DNA of 11,106 nucleotides from Deltaproteobacteria bacterium (GTDB lineage: Bacteria; Desulfobacterota; Deferrimicrobia; Deferrimicrobiales; Deferrimicrobiaceae). The first letter of the stretch is position 1; each line of letters starts with the position of its first letter. The notes beneath the pieces are model-generated. The model was not told the DNA's origin and did not search any database. It was given only the letters and a program-made list of their open reading frames with translations. Location: the NCBI GenBank assembly GCA_025357175.1, contig JANXPS010000287.1, positions 1-11,106 of the forward strand, given 5' to 3'. Position numbers and translations under genes: made by a program. This document shows positions 1-5,418 of the stretch, piece after piece.

Positions 1-80
1 TTCCACGCCCCGCTGAAGTCGTTATTTGTTATTACGAGTATACCTCATCACAAGTTGCCGGCTTCGTCAATTTCGCATAT

Positions 81-120
81 AAAAAGTCAGAGAGAGGCAC
101 CTTTCGGCGCCTCTCTCTGA
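81..120 (-). terminator. Rho-independent terminator of the cytochrome/thioredoxin-like unit
   Basis: A perfect 12-bp inverted repeat (87-98 with 109-120) encloses a 10-nt loop. Read on the minus strand, the stem is followed by C and then five T residues (81-85), the classic stem plus U-tract. It lies about 30 nt past the stop codon of the thioredoxin-like gene and so ends the unit containing the two cytochromes. Bases 1-80 beyond it show no gene or motif I can support. Confidence 0.9.
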
Positions 121-152
121 TAAAGCCGTGGCAGCCGGACCGGCCGAAAAAC

Positions 153-647
153 CTATTTCAGGTTCATGTATTCCTTGAACTGGCCGCGACTGTAACCGAA
201 CGTCTTGAAGAGGATCTTGCCTTCCTTGGAAAGGATGACGGTGGAAGGGGCGGAGGTCAACCCGGTGACGGCGCCAAGATTCCAGTCGGCATCGCTCAGC
301 ATCTGGAGCTTGAACGAGGACATGGATTCGGCAGCGCGCGAGGGATCCATGTCGATGACGACGGCATAGACGTCCTTGTCCTTGAACTGGTCGAGGTTCG
401 CGGCAACTTCCCTGAGCTCGGCGGTGCAGGCGGTGCAAACCGAAGAAACGAGCATCAGGACAGTCGTTTTGGGAAGCGCGTTGGTCTTGATGACAGACTT
501 GCCGTCGATCGATTTGAGATCGACCGGTTTGGAGAGATCGCCGACGTTGGTACCGTAGACCACCTCGGGCTTCTCGTCGGCCGCGAATGCAACCGTGCAG
601 GTGATCGCCATGGCGAACGCGACCGCGAGCAGAACCACTTTCTTCAT
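153..647 (-). CDS. Periplasmic thioredoxin-like protein (TlpA/AhpC-TSA-like fold)
   Basis: This is a 164-residue exported protein of the thioredoxin superfamily. The ATG at 647 is chosen because it opens a signal peptide (MKK, hydrophobic stretch to about residue 20, AFA cleavage site near 22) and follows a strong ribosome site, GGGAGGGA, 2 nt upstream. The mature part has a beta-alpha-beta thioredoxin pattern with a redox pair C71-T-A-C74, an acidic strand ending VVIDMD (97-102), and a cis-proline candidate in SAPS (P134). The aromatic residue usually just before the first cysteine (WCxxC) is Val here. Such proteins reduce or isomerise periplasmic disulfides; CcmG/ResA members keep apocytochrome CXXCH cysteines reduced for heme attachment. 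Its place directly behind two multiheme cytochromes in the same unit suggests a dedicated thiol partner for them. That role is inference; a peroxiredoxin-like or copper-chaperone-like role is also possible. Confidence 0.87.
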   Translation of the reverse strand: MKKVVLLAVAFAMAITCTVAFAADEKPEVVYGTNVGDLSKPVDLKSIDGKSVIKTNALPKTTVLMLVSSVCTACTAELREVAANLDQFKDKDVYAVVIDMDPSRAAESMSSFKLQMLSDADWNLGAVTGLTSAPSTVILSKEGKILFKTFGYSRGQFKEYMNLK

Positions 648-649
648 AT

Positions 650-701
650 TCCCTCCCGTGACTATGATTTGCGGGGGGGAGGGATACTCCCCCCCCCCCG
701 C
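650..701 (-). promoter_or_regulatory. G-tract hairpin and possible anti-Shine-Dalgarno element before the thioredoxin-like gene
   Basis: On the mRNA strand a run of 11 G (699 down to 689) pairs with a pyrimidine run (683 down to 673), interrupted by one A. The hairpin spans 671-701: 9 bp, one A.C mismatch, 4 bp and a 3-nt loop. Its 3' arm contains TCCCTCCC (684-677), which is an exact 8-base complement of the ribosome site GGGAGGGA (657-650) of the gene starting at 647. The arm can therefore pair with the G tract, leaving the ribosome site free, or with the ribosome site itself. The base pairing is seen directly; a regulatory role is inference. The homopolymer may also be mis-sized by sequencing. 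Confidence 0.5.
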
Positions 702-730
702 ATTTCGGAACAAACTAACACATGGTGATT

Positions 731-770
731 TCCCGGGCCAGCATTAACTGCGTAGGCCTTTGGCCCGGGA
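731..770 (-). repeat. Intercistronic inverted repeat (hairpin) after the five-heme cytochrome gene
   Basis: A perfect 10-bp inverted repeat (731-740 with 761-770, GC-rich core CCCGGG) encloses a 20-nt loop. It begins about 10 nt after the cytochrome stop codon. No T run follows on the minus strand, so it is a poor intrinsic terminator. A 3'-end stabiliser that raises the cytochrome-to-thioredoxin mRNA ratio, or a partial attenuator, are the likeliest roles, but neither is shown by the sequence. Confidence 0.55.
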
Positions 771-780
771 CAGGATGTGT

Positions 781-1959
781 CTAGTTCTGGTGGCAGTTCT
801 GGCACCAGTTGCCCGTACCGGACCCTGCGTTGGCGTCCTGATCTTTCCAGGAACGGCCGTCGTTGATGCGGTTGATGACCAGGGACTGCGTGCCCGTGAC
901 CGAGGAACCGAACGCGGTGCCGCGCAGGATCGATGCGCCCGTGTTCGCCGAACCGCCGTGGCCGTTGGTGTGGCAGGCCAGGCAGGAGAAGTTCGTGACG
1001 GCACCGGTCAAGGGGGTGAAGCCGGCACCCCAGTTCGTCCTAAGCTTGAGAGCGTAGGAACCCGCACGAACGGTCGTGTCCATCGTGTGGGCCTGCGCGA
1101 CGTCGAACGTGGTGGTCGGCGTCCAGTTGAGATTTGCATTCGCGATGCCAAGGTTACGCTTGTCGCCGGACATCACGTGATGGTTGACGAGGTGCTTCAC
1201 ACCATCGCTCTTCCAGTCGGCCCCGTTGCTGTCCTTGCGGATTGCGCCGGCTTCGCCGACCATCGTCCACAGGTTGTCGGCGTAGGCGCCGTTTGTCATC
1301 GAGTTGCAGTCGGTGTTGACGGCGCTGGCGTCGTAGAGCCAACCATGGCAGCCGACGCAAAGCGTGGCGACCTTGGAGTCTGCGTACGCGAGCGGGCCCG
1401 CGGTACCAAGGGTATCGCCGGGGAGTTCAAGCAGGTTGTTGCCGCCGGCCACGTTGCGCACGATATTGTGGCACGACTCGCAAATGACTTCGTCGGTCTG
1501 GATGGCGGCAGCCGTGGCTGCAACCTTGGTCGCGAGCTCATAGCCGACCGTGGCGTTCGTGTTGACTTCGGAAAGCTTGCTCGTGAAGTTGCCGTACTTG
1601 GAATAATTGCCCGCGGTGGACCAGGCGGTGACGCGGAAATACTGGGCGCCGTTCCTGGGGGTGCCGGTCTTGCTGTAGTCGGCGCTGGTCCAGCCGCCGC
1701 CCGTGTTGGTGTGATGGTTGTCGTCGAACACGAAGTGGGTCGCAGCCGTGGCCCCTGTGCCGTAAGGGGTACGGGTGTGGCACGCGACGCACATTCCCGA
1801 CAACTGGTTGTTGGCGAGGGCGCCGCCGCCGTAGCTTGTGACGGTCACCGAAGGAAGCCCCGGGCCTGCCGGGTTGACACCTGCAAAGGAAACCGCCGCG
1901 GTCGCCGCAACGATGGCCACGCCGGCAAAGATCTTGATCAGATTCCTGGTATATCTCAT
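781..1959 (-). CDS. Five-heme (CXXCH x5) exported c-type cytochrome, candidate extracellular electron-transfer protein
   Basis: The product is 392 residues with a Sec signal peptide (MRYTRN, hydrophobic 8-25, AFA-like site near residue 27). The start at 1959 is preferred over an upstream in-frame ATG at 2052 because it follows GGGAGG at 5-6 nt and begins the signal peptide. Five CXXCH motifs start at C57 (CVACH), C160 (CESCH), C201 (CVGCH), C326 (CLACH) and C386 (CQNCH). The last lies two residues from the C-terminus. Eight further histidines (75, 82, 83, 256, 260, 261, 291, 334) are enough for bis-His ligation of all five hemes. The segment around residues 55-125 (GMCVACH, HFVFDDNHH, aromatic/Gly/Asn/Thr-rich) and the terminal heme are reminiscent of Geobacter filament cytochromes such as OmcE and OmcS, which have four and six hemes. 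Family membership is not established here. It is 47 nt behind the nine-motif cytochrome gene and probably cotranscribed with it. Confidence 0.93.
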   Translation of the reverse strand: MRYTRNLIKIFAGVAIVAATAAVSFAGVNPAGPGLPSVTVTSYGGGALANNQLSGMCVACHTRTPYGTGATAATHFVFDDNHHTNTGGGWTSADYSKTGTPRNGAQYFRVTAWSTAGNYSKYGNFTSKLSEVNTNATVGYELATKVAATAAAIQTDEVICESCHNIVRNVAGGNNLLELPGDTLGTAGPLAYADSKVATLCVGCHGWLYDASAVNTDCNSMTNGAYADNLWTMVGEAGAIRKDSNGADWKSDGVKHLVNHHVMSGDKRNLGIANANLNWTPTTTFDVAQAHTMDTTVRAGSYALKLRTNWGAGFTPLTGAVTNFSCLACHTNGHGGSANTGASILRGTAFGSSVTGTQSLVINRINDGRSWKDQDANAGSGTGNWCQNCHQN

Positions 1960-2006
1960 TTCTACCTCCCGCACGTAATTGTGTACATGCAATGCCATCG
2001 TTTTGA

Positions 2007-3608
2007 TTACCAGTTGTGGGCTGTGCCGTTGAACACGTGGCAGTCTGCGCACTGCAGGCCGTCGGTCAGGTCGCCCATCTTGTTGTACGTCGTCGTGGCG
2101 GAACCGGTCAGCCAGGAGCCGTTGATGTTGAGGTCGTTTGCGTCGTTGGCCGAGTTGTAGGTGCCGACGACGGTGCCGGCGGTGACGGCGGTGGTGCGAT
2201 GGTGGGAGTTGGCCGCTTCGCCAGCGCCGCCTTCGCCGATGTCGGTCACGTCAAGGAACTCGCTGCCGTTGTGGCAGGCGTTGCAAATCGAGGAGCCGGC
2301 TGCCTGTCCGAGGTTCGCGATTGCGAGCTGGTCGTTAACGCCCAGGTGGACGTCGTGGCAGGTCGTGCACTTCAGCTGGCCAGCCGCGCCGAAGTTGATG
2401 GCGGTCTGGGTGTTTGCAGCCTCGACCGCGCCAACCGGCACGGTGAAGGTGAAGCCGCCGACGGAGACGGGGTAGGTGCCGACCAGGGTGATGCCGGCGC
2501 CGGCAGAGCTCGTCCAGCCGGAGGCGGAGCCGTAGGGGTGACCATAGAAGCTGGGGCCGTTGCCGCCGACGCTGTTGTCGGTGGCGTTGGCGGCCCACGT
2601 GGTGGCGGCGCCGTGGCAGCCCATGCAGAGCGGGTTGAACGTGTTGGCCGAATCGCTTGTGCGAACGACGGTCAGGTTGTTGGAGCCGTCGGTGCCGCCC
2701 TGCATGTGCGCGGAGTGGCAGGTGTAGCAACCCAGGAACGCGCCTGCGGCATCTGTCGCCTGAACGAAGAGGCCGCCGGCGCCGGGCATTACCGTGTGGC
2801 CGCCGGTCATATACTGGACGCCGGCAACGCCGGAGAGGGTCGCGGTGGGGGTGGGAACGTCGAACACGCCTCCGCCCACGGCGGCGCTGGTCCAGTCGAT
2901 GCTGATCGTGCGGCCGTGACGGTTTGGCTGGCCGACAACCGTGGCGGTGTTGCGGGTCAAAGCCGCGCTCGGCTTGATGGCGAAGTCGACCGGATGGTTG
3001 CCGGGAGCGCCGGAGGTGATCGCGCCCAAGTTATTGCCCGTACGGGACGCGTGGCACCTGTCGCAGAGGCCGGTGTTGACCGAGGCGCCCTGGAGCGGCG
3101 CCCACAGGAAGGGGGCGTTGCTGGAGTCGTGGACCGAGTGGCAAGAGGTGCACTCGAGCTTCGCACCGGTGGTGTAGGGGAGGCCGGAACCGTTGGGGGT
3201 CGCGACGGCTGCGCCTGCGATGACCTTGGCCGTGTTGTCCCCGTGGGAGTTGCCCGGGGCCATGGACACGACCATCGGGTCGCCGGTAGCGGCATAAGCC
3301 CATGCATCTGTGCCGCCGCTGGTCTTGGGGCCCTTGGGAACGACGCCCTGGCCGGCGCCGACCGCGCCGGCGCCGCTGTGGCAACGGGCGACGCAGAAGC
3401 CGCCCACGATGCCGTAGTTGGTCGTCAGTACGCCAACCGAGCTGTTCAGGTCCTTGATGCCGTGACAGTAGAAGCACTTGTCCTTGGTTACTGCGGACGC
3501 CCCGTAATAAACCGGGATGTCGTGATGGGACGAGTCGATTGTCGCCATCGCGGGGGTGGCAAAAAGCACGAACAGAAGAGCTGCGAAAATACCATTCACT
3601 TTCCTCAT
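2007..3608 (-). CDS. Nine-motif multiheme c-type cytochrome (eight CXXCH, one CX3CH), exported
   Basis: The product is 533 residues with a signal peptide (MRKVNG, hydrophobic 7-20, AMA site near residue 22). The ATG at 3608 follows GGAGGAAGG at a normal distance; an in-frame ATG at 3683 would add 25 charged residues in front of the signal peptide and is rejected. Canonical motifs start at C45, C153, C182, C294, C328, C414, C442 and C520. C72 begins CVARCH, a CX3CH variant. Three motifs have the CXXCHxxH form (C153, C294, C414) typical of doubled-CXXCH cytochromes. Thirteen other histidines could serve as distal ligands. Heme-poor stretches at about 187-293, 333-413 and 447-519 are rich in Gly/Thr/Ser/Val and may be beta-rich insertions. 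It is the first gene after the sigma-54 promoter at 3741-3756, so it is likely induced under specific conditions. Periplasmic, outer-membrane-associated and extracellular locations are all possible. I cannot match it to a named Geobacter cytochrome. Confidence 0.93.
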   Translation of the reverse strand: MRKVNGIFAALLFVLFATPAMATIDSSHHDIPVYYGASAVTKDKCFYCHGIKDLNSSVGVLTTNYGIVGGFCVARCHSGAGAVGAGQGVVPKGPKTSGGTDAWAYAATGDPMVVSMAPGNSHGDNTAKVIAGAAVATPNGSGLPYTTGAKLECTSCHSVHDSSNAPFLWAPLQGASVNTGLCDRCHASRTGNNLGAITSGAPGNHPVDFAIKPSAALTRNTATVVGQPNRHGRTISIDWTSAAVGGGVFDVPTPTATLSGVAGVQYMTGGHTVMPGAGGLFVQATDAAGAFLGCYTCHSAHMQGGTDGSNNLTVVRTSDSANTFNPLCMGCHGAATTWAANATDNSVGGNGPSFYGHPYGSASGWTSSAGAGITLVGTYPVSVGGFTFTVPVGAVEAANTQTAINFGAAGQLKCTTCHDVHLGVNDQLAIANLGQAAGSSICNACHNGSEFLDVTDIGEGGAGEAANSHHRTTAVTAGTVVGTYNSANDANDLNINGSWLTGSATTTYNKMGDLTDGLQCADCHVFNGTAHNW

Positions 3609-3730
3609 TACCTTCCTCCTTTTCGGTTTGTTCCATACAGCACACCGACATCGAAAACCATGGGATTGCGCCCTTCCCGTCATCCTCCTCCTGTGACTGC
3701 CTGTTATTTTTGACCCAAAATAGCGGTTGC
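3609..3730 (-). other. 5' leader of the cytochrome unit
   Basis: If transcription starts 12 nt after the -12 element, near 3730, the leader is about 120 nt. It holds the true ribosome site of the cytochrome gene (AAGGAGG near 3615-3622) and a second purine run, GGAGGAGG, directly against an in-frame ATG at 3683. That spacing is too short to be efficient and the extension has no export signal, so I treat it as leader. No riboswitch or strong hairpin was recognised. Confidence 0.4.
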
Positions 3731-3740
3731 CCTATGGTCA

Positions 3741-3756
3741 TGCAACTCATATGCCA
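3741..3756 (-). promoter_or_regulatory. Sigma-54 (-24/-12) promoter for the cytochrome unit
   Basis: The minus strand reads TGGCATATGAGTTGCA. This matches the sigma-54 consensus TGGCACG-N4-TTGCW at 12 of the 12 conserved positions except C6 and G7, and has the required GG-N10-GC spacing. The predicted start is near 3730, about 120 nt before the cytochrome ATG. The element sits between the terminator of the upstream unit (3812-3853) and the first cytochrome gene, exactly where a promoter is needed. A sigma-54-dependent activator is encoded 3.5 kb upstream. The stretch 3757-3790 just upstream is AT-rich, which suits DNA bending, but I could not identify an activator or IHF site with confidence. 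Confidence 0.82.
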
Positions 3757-3811
3757 CAGCAATTCACAAATTAATCGCTTTATTTTCAGCCACCCTGAAT
3801 TCTCCGGACAT

Positions 3812-3853
3812 GGAAAAGCCCCTGCGCGGGCGAAATCGCGCAGGGGCTTTTCC
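3812..3853 (-). terminator. Intrinsic terminator after the FnIII/NHL gene
   Basis: Arms 3812-3828 and 3837-3853 are perfect 17-bp inverted repeats with an 8-nt loop; the GC-rich core is flanked by AAAA/TTTT. On the minus strand the stem ends in CTTTTCC, so the U tract is short and partly paired. It starts 27 nt after the stop codon of the NHL gene. Because the arms are symmetric it could work in both directions. It separates the kinase/regulator/assembly genes from the cytochrome unit. Confidence 0.8.
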
Positions 3854-3879
3854 CCTAATGGGTGTTTTTGCGCCCCCCG

Positions 3880-5418
3880 TCAGGGCTTGACCGCCGGATA
3901 TCGATATACCTTGGAGTTCATCGTGCTAAGCAGGAACATATCGCCGTTCGCCCCCAGGTAGACGCCGGACGGGAAATCGAGCTTCAGCTTCTTTTTGGGC
4001 TTGGTGTCGGGATCGGTATAGGTTGCCAGGTATTTAATATCGGGATCGAGCTCCTTGACGAAGCCGTTCATGCTGTCGAGCACGAGCGCGTTGCCGTTGG
4101 CCCGGAAGACAAGGCCGGACAGGCCTTCGAAATCGAGCCCCGCCTTTGCCTTGCGGCCGCCGATGGTCTTGACGAAGGTACGCTTGCCGGCGTCGAAGAT
4201 GTTGATCACCGAATTCAACGAATCGGTCACCCAGATTTCGTTGGTCTTGGCCTTGTACGCGATGCGGCCGGGAACGGTGGTCGTGGCGCTGTCCTTTATA
4301 TGCTGTTTTTCGATCGGGAGATTGAGGACATAACCGACCCGCCCGATCTCTTTGCCGTCTGCCGGGTCGAGGATGACCACCTGCCCGGAATTGTAGTCGC
4401 CAACCCAGATGTTGCCGGCGCCGTCCAGCGCGGCGACCGACAGCTGGACATCGGTTCCGGGTTTCTCCTGGGGCGGCTTGACCTCGAAAGTGGCCAGCGC
4501 CTTGCCTTCGAAGTCGACCTTGAAGAGCTTGTTGGAGTTGAAGGACATGTAAATGTTTCCGTTGGGGTCGAGCATCGCGCTGTGCGGGTTGCCCCAGGCG
4601 GAATCGAGATAGGAGCGCCGGAGATATTTGCCCGTCTTGTCGAGAAACTCGATGCCGTTTTTATCGACGACGCCCAATTCGCCGTTTTTGGTTTCGAAAA
4701 AAGCCACCGGCTGGGTAAATTCGTTGTTTTCCTGGCCGGCATACTCGGCGACGAGCTTGAATTCCTTGAAGACAGGGGTGAAGACGTCGGCCTTGACCAC
4801 CTCTTCGACCTTGCCCGTGGCGACAGCCGACTTGCCGGATTCGGTGCTCATCTTGTCGATTGCGGAAACCTGGTAGTAGTACGTCTTGCCCGGCTTCGGA
4901 TCGCGGTCGAAGTATTGCGGATCCTGGCTGGACGTGAGGAGGGTGAACGGACCGGCCTGGGCATCGGCGCGGTAAAGGTTGTAGAACGATGCCCCGGTGA
5001 CCACGGACCAGCGGACGCGCAGCCCGCCCGGATCGGACAGGACGCCCGAAATCGTGGGGGCTTCGAGCGGCTTGATTCCGGCGAGCACGGCCTCGAGAGA
5101 CGCGTCGCCATCCTTGCCGCCGACGACCGGGACGATTTTGTAGGTCAGAGTCTTGTCGGACGGAGCATTGGGATCGCTGAAGTTGTTGGTGGGTCCCTTG
5201 TAGACTTCGGCGAAGGCGCCGGCATCGACCTTTTTCAGGACCTTGTATTCGGTGGCGCCGGGGATCGGCGACCACATGAGGATCGCAACCGTGCCGGCCC
5301 GCATCGGGAAGCTGGGCAGGAAGGCCGGGGCGACCGCCCGTGCCGTGAGCGGTAGCCCGACGAGCAAGAGCGCCAGGAATATCCCGGTCTTTTTCAATCG
5401 ATCAATGAACAGCTGCAT
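3880..5418 (-). CDS. Secreted FnIII-FnIII-NHL beta-propeller protein
   Basis: The product is 512 residues. A signal peptide covers about 1-28 (two Lys, hydrophobic 12-24, TARA cleavage site). Two fibronectin type III-like modules follow, about 35-115 (WSPIPGATEYKVLKK) and 119-205 (WSVVTGASFYNLYR, then KTYYYQVSAID). Residues 211-512 form an NHL-type propeller, shown by repeats such as DPNGNIYMS (284-292), DGAGNIWVGDYNSGQV (332-347), TNEIWVTDSLNSVI (392-405), NGNALVLDSMNGFV (441-454) and NGDMFLLSTMNSKV (491-504). Such proteins are usually binding scaffolds rather than enzymes. No cysteine heme motif is present. The ATG at 5418 follows GGAGG at 5 nt and overlaps the end of the parvulin gene by 17 nt, pointing to translational coupling. 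NHL-repeat proteins accompany extracellular cytochrome genes in Geobacter, so a role in cytochrome assembly or surface anchoring is plausible but inferred. Confidence 0.9.
   Translation of the reverse strand: MQLFIDRLKKTGIFLALLLVGLPLTARAVAPAFLPSFPMRAGTVAILMWSPIPGATEYKVLKKVDAGAFAEVYKGPTNNFSDPNAPSDKTLTYKIVPVVGGKDGDASLEAVLAGIKPLEAPTISGVLSDPGGLRVRWSVVTGASFYNLYRADAQAGPFTLLTSSQDPQYFDRDPKPGKTYYYQVSAIDKMSTESGKSAVATGKVEEVVKADVFTPVFKEFKLVAEYAGQENNEFTQPVAFFETKNGELGVVDKNGIEFLDKTGKYLRRSYLDSAWGNPHSAMLDPNGNIYMSFNSNKLFKVDFEGKALATFEVKPPQEKPGTDVQLSVAALDGAGNIWVGDYNSGQVVILDPADGKEIGRVGYVLNLPIEKQHIKDSATTTVPGRIAYKAKTNEIWVTDSLNSVINIFDAGKRTFVKTIGGRKAKAGLDFEGLSGLVFRANGNALVLDSMNGFVKELDPDIKYLATYTDPDTKPKKKLKLDFPSGVYLGANGDMFLLSTMNSKVYRYPAVKP

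Noticed and set aside
1960..2006. A sigma-54-like box (TGGCATTGCA) between the two cytochrome genes
   Set aside because: The GG and GC are separated by 3 bases instead of the required 10, and the 47-nt gap suits cotranscription.
3609..3683. Earlier ATG at 3683 as the start of the nine-motif cytochrome
   Set aside because: It would put 25 charged residues in front of a clear signal peptide, and the purine run touches the ATG; the ATG at 3608 has a well-spaced ribosome site.
760..3713. Long open frames on the plus strand opposite the two cytochrome genes (760-2160 and 2016-3713)
   Set aside because: They are antisense to well-supported cytochrome genes, have no ribosome sites or domain patterns, and are low-complexity Gly/Val/Ala/Arg-rich, as expected from GC-rich antisense frames.
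3757..3800. IHF or activator-binding site in the AT-rich stretch upstream of the sigma-54 promoter
   Set aside because: I found no good match to the IHF consensus and no convincing dyad; only the base composition is suggestive.
3862..5355. Plus-strand open frame opposite the NHL gene
   Set aside because: It overlaps a gene with a signal peptide, FnIII and NHL repeats; its own sequence shows no recognisable pattern and no start signal.
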